Below, one piece after another: positions 19,021 through 31,290 of a stretch of DNA of 64,000 nt. Under the pieces are notes generated by a model, which did not search any database, was not told where the DNA came from, and saw only the letters and a list, made by a program, of their open reading frames with translations. The translations under genes and the position numbers were made by a program. The stretch comes from Azonexus sp. (GTDB lineage: Bacteria > Pseudomonadota > Gammaproteobacteria > Burkholderiales > Rhodocyclaceae): NCBI RefSeq assembly GCF_030824335.1, contig NZ_JAVBXX010000019.1, positions 171,814 through 235,813 on the forward strand, given 5' to 3'. Position 1 is the stretch's first letter. Each line of letters starts with the position of its first letter.

Positions 19021-20061
19021 TTAGAAAGCGTGACGAACGCCCAGAGCGACGATCGAAGGATCTTTACCAGCGCCAACAGTCTGGAAGCCAGCAGCCAGAT
19101 TCACGCCACCATCGTTAACAACGTGGGTGTAACCAGCGTAAGCCGTGGTGCGCTTCGACAGAGCGTGGGTGTAAGCAACGGTGTAAGCCGAGCTGTCAGC
19201 ATTGTTGGCGGTGTCGATGCTGTTGCGAGCATACTGGCCGACAACGGTGCCCTTGGCGCCAACCGGAACAGCAACGGCCAGAGAAGCCTTGTCGTTACGG
19301 CTGAAACCGTCGGTCTTGTTGGTCTGGTAAGCACCGAAAACGGTAGCAACACCAAAGTTGTAAGAACCGGTAACACCATATTCAGTGCGCTTGTCGCCAC
19401 CCAGAGCAACTTGATCGTTGTCGTCAGCGCGAGCGTAGGTCAGGTTCAGCTTCAGGCCGCCGTTGGCGTACTGAGCAGACAGCAGGTTGGCGTACACGTC
19501 GTCGGTGTTGGAGGAAGCAGCAGCTTCGGTAACACGAGCGTGGTTGTAAGCCAGAGTCAGACCGCTGAAGCTCGGCGAGATGTAGGCGAAAGCATTGTTG
19601 GCACGGCCGTTGCCGCCACAGGACAACAGGGCAGCAACGCCAACCTTGTTGTGTGCGTCGAGAGCGGAACCGGCGATCGGGCTGGTGGCGCAAGCGAAGT
19701 CATAGCCAGCGGTCTGCAGACGACCAGCAACAACGGTACCGAAACCGCCGGTCAGGCCGACGAATTGCTGACGGGCACCAGCAGAAGCACCGGTACCGAT
19801 ACCAACGTTGCTATCGACATCAACGCTGTATTCCAGGGTGAACAGAGCCTTCAGGCCGTTGCCCAGGTCTTCCACGCCCTTGAAACCGATACGGGAACCA
19901 GACAGGCCACCGGAGGTGACATTGTGCTGGGAACCCTGACCACCACCGAACGAGTAGGCGTAGCCGACGTCAGCAATACCGTAAACGGTAACATTGGATT
20001 GTGCGAAAGCTGCGGTAGAAGCCAGACCAGCGATGGCCAGAGCAATAATCTTCTTTTGCAT
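19021..20061 (-). CDS. Gram-negative general porin
   Basis: 346 aa outer-membrane beta-barrel. The signal peptide is MQKKIIALAIAGLASTAAFA, and the mature protein begins QSNVTVYGIADVGY, the usual start of betaproteobacterial OmpC/PorB-like trimeric porins. The C-terminus VRHAF ends with the Phe needed for BAM recognition. Codon use is very restricted (almost only one codon per residue), indicating high expression. A strong AAGGAGA Shine-Dalgarno precedes ATG 20061 and a hairpin sits in the leader. Confidence 0.95.
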   Translation of the reverse strand: MQKKIIALAIAGLASTAAFAQSNVTVYGIADVGYAYSFGGGQGSQHNVTSGGLSGSRIGFKGVEDLGNGLKALFTLEYSVDVDSNVGIGTGASAGARQQFVGLTGGFGTVVAGRLQTAGYDFACATSPIAGSALDAHNKVGVAALLSCGGNGRANNAFAYISPSFSGLTLAYNHARVTEAAASSNTDDVYANLLSAQYANGGLKLNLTYARADDNDQVALGGDKRTEYGVTGSYNFGVATVFGAYQTNKTDGFSRNDKASLAVAVPVGAKGTVVGQYARNSIDTANNADSSAYTVAYTHALSKRTTAYAGYTHVVNDGGVNLAAGFQTVGAGKDPSIVALGVRHAF

Positions 20062-20087
20062 CAGTAAATCTCCTTAGTGGTTAGTGT

Positions 20088-20112
20088 TTAACCGACCCAG
20101 AGAGCCGGTTAA
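20088..20112 (-). other. Hairpin in the porin 5' leader
   Basis: TTAACCG and CGGTTAA (7 bp) enclose 11 nt, just upstream of the porin Shine-Dalgarno. Such leader stems often protect abundant porin mRNAs or contact small RNAs; the function here is inference. Confidence 0.5.
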
Positions 20113-20242
20113 GCTTTACCTCTCGGATCGAGAAGTTAAAGTCCATTGTCGCAAGCGTGTCTGCGATGCGGCAAGGCTTAATCCCGCGACAGAGTACTCA
20201 ATCCGAATTAGTGTTGCATTCGCGCAACAAGACTCCCATTTA

Positions 20243-20266
20243 CAAAAAAGCGGCCGGAGCCGCTTT
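20243..20266 (-). terminator. Intrinsic terminator of the trpEGDC operon
   Basis: On the - strand, AAAGCGGC-TCCG-GCCGCTTT is followed by more T residues (A-run at 20244-20249 on +). It lies 45 nt after the trpC stop. Confidence 0.88.
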
Positions 20267-20310
20267 CTCGAATTGCAAGGAATCGCTTGGGGCACAAGCC
20301 ATCCAAAGAC

Positions 20311-21099
20311 TCAGGCAAACAACCGCACCAACGCTTCACCTGGCTCAGTGGCACGCATGAATGCTTCACCTACCAAAAATCCGTGGACTTGATTTCTGCG
20401 CATCAAGGCGACGTCCTCGGCGCCCAGGATGCCGCTCTCGGTAATGACGATACGTCCGGCAGGGATACGCTCCAGCAGCCCCAAGGTCGTATCCAGGCTG
20501 ACATCGAACGTCCGCAGATTGCGATTATTGATACCCAGCAACGGGGTCCGTAGCTGCAGTGCGGCATCCAGCTCTTCAGCATTGTGCACTTCAACCAGCA
20601 CAGCCATGCCGTAATCCAATGCCTGCTGTTCCAGCGCCTGCATTTCCGACAGGCTTAGTGCCGCGGCGATGAGCAGGATGGCGTCGGCCCCCATCGCTCT
20701 TGCTTCGATGACTTGATAGCGGTCAACGATGAAATCCTTGCGTAAAACCGGCAGATTGCAGGCCGCGCGGGCGGCCTGCAGGTATTCCGGGGCGCCCTGG
20801 AAATATTGCCGGTCGGTCAGCACGGAAAGACAGGCAGCACCGTGTTCAGCATAACTTTTGGCAATATCGGCTGGCCGAAAATCGGCGCGAATAACGCCTT
20901 TGGATGGGCTGGCCTTCTTGATTTCGGCAATCACAGCGGGTTGACCGCAGGAAATCTTCTGGCGAATGGCGCCAACGAAGTCGCGCGTTGCCGATTGTGC
21001 TGCGGCCTCTGCCGCTAGAACAGCGAAGGGCTTCACGGCCAATCCCGCGGCGATTTCTTCGCGCTTGGTGGCGATGATTTTGTTCAGGATGTCGCTCAT
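20311..21099 (-). CDS. trpC: Indole-3-glycerol phosphate synthase
   Basis: 262 aa from ATG 21099 ([16 protein letters not shown]), which overlaps the trpD stop (ATGA). It converts CdRP to indole-3-glycerol phosphate. TIM-barrel motifs are [47 protein letters not shown] and ITESGI. The protein has no TrpF fusion. It is last in the trpEGDC operon. Confidence 0.97.
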   Translation of the reverse strand: MSDILNKIIATKREEIAAGLAVKPFAVLAAEAAAQSATRDFVGAIRQKISCGQPAVIAEIKKASPSKGVIRADFRPADIAKSYAEHGAACLSVLTDRQYFQGAPEYLQAARAACNLPVLRKDFIVDRYQVIEARAMGADAILLIAAALSLSEMQALEQQALDYGMAVLVEVHNAEELDAALQLRTPLLGINNRNLRTFDVSLDTTLGLLERIPAGRIVITESGILGAEDVALMRRNQVHGFLVGEAFMRATEPGEALVRLFA

Positions 21100-22124
21100 G
21101 CGCCCCCCAGTTTCTGCGTGCATTCAACGAAGTGCGCCAGCTTCGCCCGTGCTGCACCGCTGGCAATCGCCTCGCGCGCCTTGGCGATACCGTCGCCGAT
21201 GCTGTCGGCGGCATTGGCGACGTACAACGCAGCACCCGCGTTCAGACAAACGATTTCACGCGCCGCCCCCGACTGGTTGTCGAGTGCGCCGAGCATCATG
21301 GCTTTGGATTCTTCCGCGCTACCGACACGCAGGTTGCGCAACGACATCATCTGCAAACCGAAATCTTCCGGATGCACTTCATACTCATGCACCGCGCCAT
21401 CTTTCAACTCACCCACCAGGGTTGTTGCGCCGAGCGAAATCTCGTCGAGACTATCCTTGCCATGAACGACCAGCACGCGCTCCGCCCCGAGACGTTGCAT
21501 CACGCGCACCAGAATGCCGACCAGATCAGGATGAAAAACCCCCATCAACGTATTCGGGGCGCCAGCCGGGTTGGTCAACGGCCCAAGAATATTGAACAGG
21601 GTGCGCACACCCATTTCACGGCGCACCGGTGCAACGTGCTTCATTGCGCTGTGATGGTTTGGTGCAAACATGAAGCCGATACCGCATTGTTCGATACAGG
21701 CAGCGACCCTTTCCGGCGCCAGATTGATATTGGCACCCAATGCTTCGAGCACGTCGGCACTGCCGGAACTGGAAGACACGCTGCGCCCGCCATGCTTGGC
21801 CACCTTGGCGCCGGCTGCAGCTGCAACAAAAATCGAGGTGGTCGAAATATTGAAGCTGTGCGCAGCATCGCCACCGGTCCCGACGATATCGACGAAATGC
21901 TTGTCGTAAGGCACCTTGACCGGCGTTGCCAGCTCACGCATGACGCTGGCCGCAGCAGCAATCTCGCCGACAGTTTCTTTCTTGACGCGTAGTCCGGTAA
22001 CGATGGCAGCGATCATCACCGGCGACACCTCCCCGCCCATGATCTGGCGCATCAGCGAAACCATTTCGTCGTGAAAGATTTCGCGATGTTCGATAACGCG
22101 CTGAAGTGCCGCTTGCGGGGTCAT
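21096..22124 (-). CDS. trpD: Anthranilate phosphoribosyltransferase
   Basis: 342 aa from ATG 22124 ([21 protein letters not shown]). It transfers phosphoribose from PRPP to anthranilate. The PRPP loop appears as [17 protein letters not shown] (the GTGGD motif), with a second signature [21 protein letters not shown]. It overlaps trpG upstream and trpC downstream by 4 nt each. Confidence 0.97.
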   Translation of the reverse strand: MTPQAALQRVIEHREIFHDEMVSLMRQIMGGEVSPVMIAAIVTGLRVKKETVGEIAAAASVMRELATPVKVPYDKHFVDIVGTGGDAAHSFNISTTSIFVAAAAGAKVAKHGGRSVSSSSGSADVLEALGANINLAPERVAACIEQCGIGFMFAPNHHSAMKHVAPVRREMGVRTLFNILGPLTNPAGAPNTLMGVFHPDLVGILVRVMQRLGAERVLVVHGKDSLDEISLGATTLVGELKDGAVHEYEVHPEDFGLQMMSLRNLRVGSAEESKAMMLGALDNQSGAAREIVCLNAGAALYVANAADSIGDGIAKAREAIASGAARAKLAHFVECTQKLGGA

Positions 22125-22693
22125 TGCTTGTGCTCCTCGAGGAAGTTGTTCAACAGATCGTGGCCACGCTCGGTCAGGATCGATTCGGGATGGAACTGCA
22201 CGCCCTCGACAGCCAGCGTCTTGTGACGCACGCCCATGATCTCGCCATCCTCGGTCCACGCGGTGATATCCAGACAATCCGGCAGGCTGGCACGCTCGAT
22301 GGCCAGCGAGTGATAGCGGGTACAGGTCAGGGGATTCGGCAGGTTGCGGAAAACCCCTTCATTTTTGTGGTGGACCGGAGAAACCTTGCCGTGCATCAGC
22401 TTCTGCGCGTGCACAATGCGGCCTCCGAAAGCTTCGCCAATGGCCTGATGGCCTAGACAAACGCCAAGCAGCGGAATCTTGCCGGCGAATTCCTTGATTG
22501 CCGCCAGCGACACACCAGCCTGTGCCGGTGCGCAGGGTCCCGGGGAAATCACCAGGTATTGCGGCTGCAGGCGGGCAATTTCGTCCAGCGTGATGGCGTC
22601 GTTGCGGAAAACCTTGACCTCCTGCCCCAGTTCGCCGAAGTACTGGACGATGTTGTAGGTAAAGCTGTCGTAATTGTCGATCATCAATAACAT
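22121..22693 (-). CDS. trpG: Anthranilate synthase component II (glutamine amidotransferase)
   Basis: 190 aa class I glutamine amidotransferase. It starts [20 protein letters not shown]. The oxyanion region is SPGPCAP, the nucleophile Cys lies in [13 protein letters not shown], and the catalytic His and Glu are in VQFHPES. It supplies ammonia to TrpE and may also serve p-aminobenzoate synthesis (pabA-like). The start lies 9 nt downstream of the trpE stop. Confidence 0.96.
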   Translation of the reverse strand: MLLMIDNYDSFTYNIVQYFGELGQEVKVFRNDAITLDEIARLQPQYLVISPGPCAPAQAGVSLAAIKEFAGKIPLLGVCLGHQAIGEAFGGRIVHAQKLMHGKVSPVHHKNEGVFRNLPNPLTCTRYHSLAIERASLPDCLDITAWTEDGEIMGVRHKTLAVEGVQFHPESILTERGHDLLNNFLEEHKQ

Positions 22694-22702
22694 GGCTATT
22701 CC

Positions 22703-24178
22703 TCAATCGATCCGGGTATCCAGGCCCTGCTCGGCCAGTTCGGCGGCGCGCAGCACGGCACGTGCCTTGTTTTGCGTTTCCTGCCATTCGGCATCGGGAT
22801 TGGAATCGGCAACGATGCCGGCACCGGCCTGCACATGCAGCTTGCCGTCCTTGAGCACGGCGGTACGGATGGCAATCGCCAGATCCATGTCGCCATTGAA
22901 GCCGAGGTAGCCCACCGAGCCGGCGTAAATGCCGCGCTTGACCGGTTCCAGTTCGTCGATGATTTCCATTGCCCGCACCTTGGGCGCGCCGGAAACCGTG
23001 CCGGCCGGGAAAGTCGCTTTCAGCACATCGAGCGCATCGAGGTCACTTTCCAGCCGACCTTCGACGTTGGAAACAATGTGCATCACATGCGAGTAGCGCT
23101 CGATCAGCATGCGCTCGGTCAGCTTGACGCTGCCAATCTTGGCCACCCGACCACAGTCATTGCGACCCAGATCGAGCAATTGGGTATGTTCGGCCAGCTC
23201 TTTTTCGTCGGACAGGAGATCGGCAGCCAGCGCGGCATCTTCTTCCGGCGAAGCGCCGCGCTTGCGCGTTCCGGCAATCGGGCGAACGGTCACGCGATCA
23301 CCTTCAAGGCGCACCAGAATCTCCGGCGAGGCACCGACGACGTGGTAATCCTCGAAATCAAAATAGAACATGTAGGGCGAGGGATTCAGGCTACGTAGCG
23401 TCCGGTACAAGGCCAGCGGGCTGGCGTGAAAAGGCTTGGTCATACGCTGCGACAGCACGACCTGCATGACGTCGCCTTCGGTGATGTAGTCCTTGGCCTT
23501 CTGCACCGCCTGCTTGAAAGCCGCCTCCCCAAACATTGAGACAGCAGGCTCGGAAGAAGCTGGCTGCTCGGCCGGAATCGTCACCGGCTGCCGCAATTTG
23601 GCCAGCAACTCCTTCAGACGCGCACGCGCTTTCTGGTATGCCCCGGGAAAACCCGGCTCGGCAAAGACAATCAGAGTCAGCTTGCCGGACAGATTGTCGA
23701 CTACGGCAATTTCTTCGGACAGCAGCAACTGGATATCCGGCGTACCAATTTCGTCCGGCCGCTGCGTGCGCGTCAGGCGGGTTTCGACATAGCGAACGGT
23801 GTCGTAACCAAAGCAACCGACCAAACCACCGAGAAAGCGCGGTAATCCGGCCGCCGGAGGGGCCTTGAAACGCTTCATGTAGTCGCCGATGAAATCGAGC
23901 GGATTACTGTCGCTCGCCCGTTCGGCAATCCGGTTGCCGGTCAGGACCAGCACTTCGCTGCCTCTGACCACAATGCGCGTCGAGGAAGCCAGACCAATGA
24001 TCGAGTAACGACCGAAACGCTCGCCCCCCTGCACCGACTCGAGCAAATAGGTAAACGGGCCGTTGGCCAGCTTGAGGTAGATCGACAGCGGCGTGTCGAG
24101 ATCGGCAAACGTTTCCAGCGTGACGGGAATACGGTTGTAGCCTTGCGCGGCGAGCGCGTTGAATTCGGTTTCGGTCAT
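22703..24178 (-). CDS. trpE: Anthranilate synthase component I
   Basis: 491 aa from ATG 24178 ([19 protein letters not shown]), preceded by GAGG. It converts chorismate to anthranilate. The N-terminal domain carries the feedback element LLES (residues ~39-42). The C-terminal chorismate-binding domain has [41 protein letters not shown] and [20 protein letters not shown] leader with three Trp codons precedes it. Confidence 0.97.
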   Translation of the reverse strand: MTETEFNALAAQGYNRIPVTLETFADLDTPLSIYLKLANGPFTYLLESVQGGERFGRYSIIGLASSTRIVVRGSEVLVLTGNRIAERASDSNPLDFIGDYMKRFKAPPAAGLPRFLGGLVGCFGYDTVRYVETRLTRTQRPDEIGTPDIQLLLSEEIAVVDNLSGKLTLIVFAEPGFPGAYQKARARLKELLAKLRQPVTIPAEQPASSEPAVSMFGEAAFKQAVQKAKDYITEGDVMQVVLSQRMTKPFHASPLALYRTLRSLNPSPYMFYFDFEDYHVVGASPEILVRLEGDRVTVRPIAGTRKRGASPEEDAALAADLLSDEKELAEHTQLLDLGRNDCGRVAKIGSVKLTERMLIERYSHVMHIVSNVEGRLESDLDALDVLKATFPAGTVSGAPKVRAMEIIDELEPVKRGIYAGSVGYLGFNGDMDLAIAIRTAVLKDGKLHVQAGAGIVADSNPDAEWQETQNKARAVLRAAELAEQGLDTRID

Positions 24179-24217
24179 GGAAAGCCTCGGCAATGACGGG
24201 AATGCTGCAAACTGGGC

Positions 24218-24306
24218 GCGCCAGCAAGTGGCGCCAAACGGACGAGTGGTTACGGACGCCAGGGGCGCCAACGAAGCTCGATTTTCCAGTTATGCGATGC
24301 GGTCAT
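24218..24306 (-). promoter_or_regulatory. Candidate trp attenuator leader
   Basis: The transcript before trpE contains an 18-codon Trp-rich frame (24250-24306) and complementary segments. The downstream segment GGCGCCA (24229-24235) can pair either with TGGCGCC inside the Trp codons (24264-24270) or with TGGCGC (24218-24223), giving the hairpin GCGCCA-CTTGC-TGGCGC. This mutual exclusivity is the logic of ribosome-mediated attenuation. No long T-run follows the last hairpin, so the mechanism is uncertain. Confidence 0.55.
24250..24306 (-). CDS. trpL: Putative trp leader peptide (18 aa, three Trp)
   Basis: ATG 24306 to TAA 24250 encodes [18 protein letters not shown], with Trp at positions 7, 13 and 16. 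Three Trp in 18 residues immediately upstream of trpE is far above the expected frequency. A clear Shine-Dalgarno is not visible, and no standard -10/-35 could be assigned with confidence. Its stop is 71 nt before the trpE start. The peptide would serve only as a sensor of charged tRNA-Trp. Confidence 0.6.
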   Translation of the reverse strand: MTASHNWKIELRWRPWRP

Positions 24307-24423
24307 TTGGTCGGGAGGTCTGAAGGAGAGATCGGCCGGAGAATACGATAAGTTCGGCAGACGAAGCGCAGTCTAGCGCATGCACTTTGCTGCTGTCCAG
24401 CCGAAACACCAGCCGAAAAGACC

Positions 24424-25125
24424 TCAGATTTTGGCCAGTTCGCCACGCAATGCGGCAATGATGGAATCGTACCGATGTGGGTCGGCATCCTTGCCGGCAC
24501 CATAAACGGCTGAACCGGCAACGAAGGCATCAACGCCGGCACGGGCGATTTCGGCGATATTTCCAGTGTTGACCCCACCATCGATCTCCAGGCGGATGCG
24601 CCGACCGCTTTCCCGTTCATAGGCATCCAGCTTGGCCCTGGCCTGCCTGGCCTTGGCCAGCGTACCGGGAATGAATTTCTGGCCACCGAAACCGGGATTC
24701 ACGCTCATCAGCAGGATCACGTCGAGCTTGTCCATCACGTAATCCATGTACTCCAGCGGCGTGGCCGGATTGAAGACCAGTCCGGCCTGACAACCGGCGT
24801 CGCGGATCAGCGCCAGGCTGCGGTCAACGTGCTCGGATGCCTCCGGATGAAAGGTGATGATATTGGCGCCGGCCTTGGCAAAATCGGGAATGATGCGATC
24901 CACCGGCTTGACCATCAGATGCACGTCGATCGGCGCCGTCGTACACGGGCGGATCGCTTCGCAGACCAGTGGGCCTATCGTCAGATTGGGAACATAATGG
25001 TTGTCCATCACGTCAAAGTGAATCCAGTCGGCACCCGAGGCAATGACGTTGGCCACTTCCTCGCCCAGTTTGGCGAAGTTGGCGGACAAAATACTCGGTG
25101 CAATGATGAAATCGCTGGCAGACAT
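24424..25125 (-). CDS. rpe: Ribulose-phosphate 3-epimerase
   Basis: 233 aa TIM-barrel enzyme that interconverts ribulose-5-P and xylulose-5-P. Motifs are [58 protein letters not shown] and EIDGGVN. In many betaproteobacteria rpe is followed by gph and then trpE; here trpE follows directly after 245 bp and gph is absent. Confidence 0.97.
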   Translation of the reverse strand: MSASDFIIAPSILSANFAKLGEEVANVIASGADWIHFDVMDNHYVPNLTIGPLVCEAIRPCTTAPIDVHLMVKPVDRIIPDFAKAGANIITFHPEASEHVDRSLALIRDAGCQAGLVFNPATPLEYMDYVMDKLDVILLMSVNPGFGGQKFIPGTLAKARQARAKLDAYERESGRRIRLEIDGGVNTGNIAEIARAGVDAFVAGSAVYGAGKDADPHRYDSIIAALRGELAKI

Positions 25126-25160
25126 GCTGTTTCCCTGAAAATAAGAGACGAAATTATCCC

Positions 25161-25544
25161 ATGACCGACCCCGACAAGTACCAGATCGAAATCAGCGCGC
25201 AACCTCAGTTCATTCCAGAACAATCCGATTCTCAAGAAAACCGCTACGTCTTCGCTTATACGATCACGATTCGCAACACAGGCAGCATTGCTGCACAACT
25301 GGTCTCGCGCCACTGGATCATCACCGATGGCAACAATCAGGTGCAAGAAGTGCGCGGCTTGGGCGTCGTCGGCAAACAGCCCCTGCTGCAACCGGGCGAA
25401 CGCTTTGAATACACCAGCGGTTCGTCACTGAACACACCGGTTGGCACGATGAAGGGCAGTTATCAACTGATTGGCGAAGACGGTACGCATTTTTCGGTGG
25501 ACATTCCGGAATTCGTGCTGGCGATGCCACGCGCCCTGCACTGA
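25161..25544 (+). CDS. apaG: ApaG protein
   Basis: 127 aa, full family length, single FnIII-like beta fold. Signatures are [34 protein letters not shown] and [19 protein letters not shown]. ApaG is linked to divalent cation efflux and Ap4A metabolism in enterobacteria; the molecular activity is unclear. It is divergent from rpe, with the methyltransferase starting directly after its stop. Confidence 0.96.
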   Translation: MTDPDKYQIEISAQPQFIPEQSDSQENRYVFAYTITIRNTGSIAAQLVSRHWIITDGNNQVQEVRGLGVVGKQPLLQPGERFEYTSGSSLNTPVGTMKGSYQLIGEDGTHFSVDIPEFVLAMPRALH

Positions 25545-26138
25545 ATGGGGCTCAAACAAAGCTACGGACTGATCGCGCCGTTCTACGATTTCGCGGTCGA
25601 CCGAGCCACACGGCGGATTCGTCAGAACAGTCTGGCTGAATTGCCAGCAGCCCCGAGCCGGGTTTTGCTGGCCGGTGTCGGCACCGGACTCGACCTGCCG
25701 CACTTGCCGGCCCAACACAGCTATGTCGGCCTCGACCTGACACGCGCCATGTTGCGCCGTTCGTTGCCACGCGCCCAGCACCTGAATTTTTTCCCGCTGC
25801 AAGGCGACGTACATCAGTTGCCGTTTCACGACGCCAGCTTCGATGCCGTGGTTGCCCACCTGATCCTGGCGGTCGTCCCTCAACCAGCCCTCTGCCTGGC
25901 AGAAATTTCGCGGGTCCTGAAACCGGGGGGCCAAGCACTGATTCTCGACAAATTCCTCCGCCGCGACCAGCATGCCCCCGTACGACGCCTGCTCAATCCC
26001 TTAGCGCGCCGCGTCGCTACCCGGCTCGACGTGGTTTTCGAGGACTTGCTCGACGGCGCTCCCGGACTGCACCTGACCAGCGACCGCGCCGCCCTCGCCG
26101 GCGGGTGGTTCCGCCATATCCGGCTGCACCGTCGCTGA
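25545..26138 (+). CDS. Class I SAM-dependent methyltransferase (UbiE/Methyltransf_11 type)
   Basis: 197 aa. It starts MGLKQSYGLIAPFYDFAVD, which resembles phospholipid N-methyltransferase/UbiE-type proteins (YxxIAxFYD). SAM motif I is VLLAGVGTGLDLPHL (~41-55), motif II appears in YVGLDLT and motif III in LKPGGQALILDK. The last ~46 codons overlap antisense with the end of the convergent AI-2E family gene. Substrate is unknown. Confidence 0.82.
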   Translation: MGLKQSYGLIAPFYDFAVDRATRRIRQNSLAELPAAPSRVLLAGVGTGLDLPHLPAQHSYVGLDLTRAMLRRSLPRAQHLNFFPLQGDVHQLPFHDASFDAVVAHLILAVVPQPALCLAEISRVLKPGGQALILDKFLRRDQHAPVRRLLNPLARRVATRLDVVFEDLLDGAPGLHLTSDRAALAGGWFRHIRLHRR

Positions 26139-27200
26139 CACCACGTCATCGCCGAGCGCATCGGCAATCCAGGCTTGCATCAGCGTCCACGTAATGGCCA
26201 GAACGACTGGGCCGACAAAAATCCCGATCAGCCCGAAGCCGAGCATGCCGCCGATGACGCCAACGAAAATCAATATGAGAGGGAGGTCGGCACCACGCCG
26301 GATCAACATCGGACGCAGGAAATTATCCAGACTGCCAACGATCACGCTCCACACCAGCAAGAACACCGCCCAACCGGTATCGCCCGCCCAGAACAACCAG
26401 CCGGCGGCAGGCAACAGCACCAGCACCGGGCCGACCTGGGCGATGCATAGCATGAGCATCACTGCCGACAACAGCGCGGCAAACGGTACGCCTGCGACGG
26501 CTAGGCCAAGGCCGCCAAGCACCGTCTGCACGATGGCGGTAACGCCAACCCCCAGCGCCACGCCGCGAATTGCCTGGCTGGCCAAGATGACCGAGTTTTC
26601 ACCCCGCGTACCCGCCAGTCGACGGCCGAAACGCAGCACCTGACGTGCCGCCGGTTCACCGGAGGAATACATGATGGCGGCGATGGTGACGATCAACAGG
26701 AACTGCACCAGCATGCCACCCAAACCGCCAACCTGGGCAAGCACCCACTTTCCGGTATCGGCGGCATAAGGCGTTACCTTGGCGACGATCCCGGCCGAAC
26801 CGCCAGTCGCCAGTTGCGACCACAAGCCGGCCAGCATCTCGCCGACCAGCGGCAAACCGGCCACCCAGCTTGGTGGCTGCGGCAAGCCGTTTTCCACCAG
26901 ATAGTCGGCTGCTGCGGTCAACGCCTCGGTATTGCCGGAAATGGTATCGATTGCCAGCCACAGCGGCAGCACCAGTAGCAGCAACATGCCCAGCGTCATG
27001 ATCAGGATCGCCGGCAGACGACGTCCGCCGAGGCGGCTTTCCAGCGACATGAACAGCGGCCAGGTAGCAACGACTATCATCGCCGCCCACACACCGGCCG
27101 CCAGAAAAGGCCGCAACACCCACAGCGACAGGCCGATCAGCCCGACGATGAAAAAAATCGCCAGCGTCGTACGCGTCAGGTCGCGGCGGATGTCGGTCAT
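26001..27200 (-). CDS. AI-2E family / PerM-type membrane transporter
   Basis: 399 aa, about eight transmembrane helices typical of PF01594 (TIFFIVGLIGLSLWVLRPFLAAGVWAA near the start, FVGVIGGMLGFGLIGIFVGPVVLAI near residue 335). Family members export autoinducer-2 or move ions. The conserved domain ends near 26140. The remaining ~38 residues (Gly/Ala/Glu-rich) exist only in the region antisense to the methyltransferase tail. argJ lies 3 nt upstream. Confidence 0.88.
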   Translation of the reverse strand: MTDIRRDLTRTTLAIFFIVGLIGLSLWVLRPFLAAGVWAAMIVVATWPLFMSLESRLGGRRLPAILIMTLGMLLLLVLPLWLAIDTISGNTEALTAAADYLVENGLPQPPSWVAGLPLVGEMLAGLWSQLATGGSAGIVAKVTPYAADTGKWVLAQVGGLGGMLVQFLLIVTIAAIMYSSGEPAARQVLRFGRRLAGTRGENSVILASQAIRGVALGVGVTAIVQTVLGGLGLAVAGVPFAALLSAVMLMLCIAQVGPVLVLLPAAGWLFWAGDTGWAVFLLVWSVIVGSLDNFLRPMLIRRGADLPLILIFVGVIGGMLGFGLIGIFVGPVVLAITWTLMQAWIADALGDDVVSATVQPDMAEPPAGEGGAVAGQVQSGSAVEQVLENHVEPGSDAAR

Positions 27201-27203
27201 TGC

Positions 27204-28430
27204 TTACGAACGGTAGTCGGCGTTGATCTTGACGTAATCGTAGGAGAAGTCGCAGGTATAAACATTGGCCGCGGCAGCGCCGCGACCGAGGTCAACACGC
27301 ACAGTGATCTCGGCCTGCGCCATCACGCGGGCACCATCCTCTTCCTTGTACGACGCGGCGCGACCACCCTTTTCGGCGACCAGTACATCGTCCAGCCAAA
27401 CCTTGACGCCATCGACGTCGAGATCGGTAATGCCGGCATAGCCGACGGCGGCGAGGATGCGGCCGAGGTTGGGGTCGGAAGCGAAAAAGGCGGTCTTGAC
27501 CAGCGGCGAATGGCCGATCGCGTAACCGACCTGACGGCATTCCTCGATCGACTTGCCGCCCTGCACAGCGACGGTGATGAACTTGGTCGCGCCCTCGCCG
27601 TCGCGAACGATGGCCTGCGCCAATTCGACCGAGACTGCAATGATCGCTGCCTTGACTTCCGCCCAACCCGCATCGGTTTCAGCGACGAAGCAGGCGCCGG
27701 ACTGGCCGGAAGCGATCATCACGAAGGAATCATTGGTCGAGGTATCGCCGTCGACGGTAATGCAATTGAACGACGCATCGGCCGCGTCCTTGACCAGCTG
27801 GTCGAGCAATGGCTGGGCGATGCCGGCATCGGTGGCGAGGAAACCCAGCATGGTCGCCATGTTCGGCTTGATCATGCCGGCGCCTTTGGAGACACCGGAA
27901 ATCGTCACTTTCTTGCCGTTGACCGTAACAATGCGCGAGGCGGCCTTGGCCACCGTGTCGGTAGTCATGATGCCGTGCGCTGCGGCATGCCAGTTGTCGG
28001 CCTTCAGATCGGCAAAGACCGCCGGCAGGCCGGCCTTGATGCGGTCGACCGGCAACAATTCCAGAATCACGCCAGTCGAAAAAGGCAGCACCTGTTCCGC
28101 CGCGACACCAAGCAATTCTCCGACTGCAACACAGGTTTCCTGCGCCGCCTGCCGTCCCGGCTCGCCGGTGCCGGCATTGGCGATACCGGTATTAACCACC
28201 AGCGCTCGGATTTCCTGACCACCGGCGAGATGCTTGCGGCACAACTGCACCGGTGCGGCACAGAAACGATTCTGCGTAAACACGCCGGCGACGGTACAAC
28301 CGGCATCGAGCGCAACCAGGGTCAGGTCGCGACGGTTTTTTTTGCGAATTTCGGCCTCGGCAACACCAAGGCGAACACCGGCAACAGCAAAGAGTTGATC
28401 GGCAGCAGGGGTGGCGTAATTAACGGGCAT
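27204..28430 (-). CDS. argJ: Bifunctional ornithine acetyltransferase / N-acetylglutamate synthase
   Basis: 408 aa Ntn-type enzyme of the cyclic arginine pathway. The autocleavage site with nucleophile Thr is in [15 protein letters not shown] (~190-205), preceded by [21 protein letters not shown] and [10 protein letters not shown] are further family blocks. The proenzyme splits into alpha and beta chains. It is transcribed with the AI-2E family gene downstream (3 nt gap). Confidence 0.96.
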   Translation of the reverse strand: MPVNYATPAADQLFAVAGVRLGVAEAEIRKKNRRDLTLVALDAGCTVAGVFTQNRFCAAPVQLCRKHLAGGQEIRALVVNTGIANAGTGEPGRQAAQETCVAVGELLGVAAEQVLPFSTGVILELLPVDRIKAGLPAVFADLKADNWHAAAHGIMTTDTVAKAASRIVTVNGKKVTISGVSKGAGMIKPNMATMLGFLATDAGIAQPLLDQLVKDAADASFNCITVDGDTSTNDSFVMIASGQSGACFVAETDAGWAEVKAAIIAVSVELAQAIVRDGEGATKFITVAVQGGKSIEECRQVGYAIGHSPLVKTAFFASDPNLGRILAAVGYAGITDLDVDGVKVWLDDVLVAEKGGRAASYKEEDGARVMAQAEITVRVDLGRGAAAANVYTCDFSYDYVKINADYRS

Positions 28431-28450
28431 GCAGCTAGCTCCAAAAGCAT

Positions 28451-28473
28451 CAAGGCACCGCGCGGGTGCCTTG
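28451..28473 (-). terminator. Hairpin terminator of secA
   Basis: CAAGGCACC pairs with GGTGCCTTG (9 bp, 5-nt loop) just downstream of the secA stop; on the - strand it is followed by ATGCTTTTGG, a modest T-run. It lies between secA and argJ. Confidence 0.65.
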
Positions 28474-28490
28474 GGTGAAATCGGTAAAAA

Positions 28491-31190
<2,700 letters not shown>

Positions 31191-31290
31191 CGCGATGGAA
31201 TAGGGTTTTGCGCAGACAAATGCAAAGGAGCCGGGATTCTAGCACGCCCGGTCCACGTGGCGGGTTTGCCCGCCGGCATGACAAAAAGGA

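Noticed and set aside
19030..20067. 345-aa open frame antisense to the whole porin gene
   Set aside because: It is a by-product of the porin's narrow codon use (few stop-generating codons on the reverse strand). Its product is V/S/G/T-rich with no domain, and the porin has signal peptide, Shine-Dalgarno and terminator.
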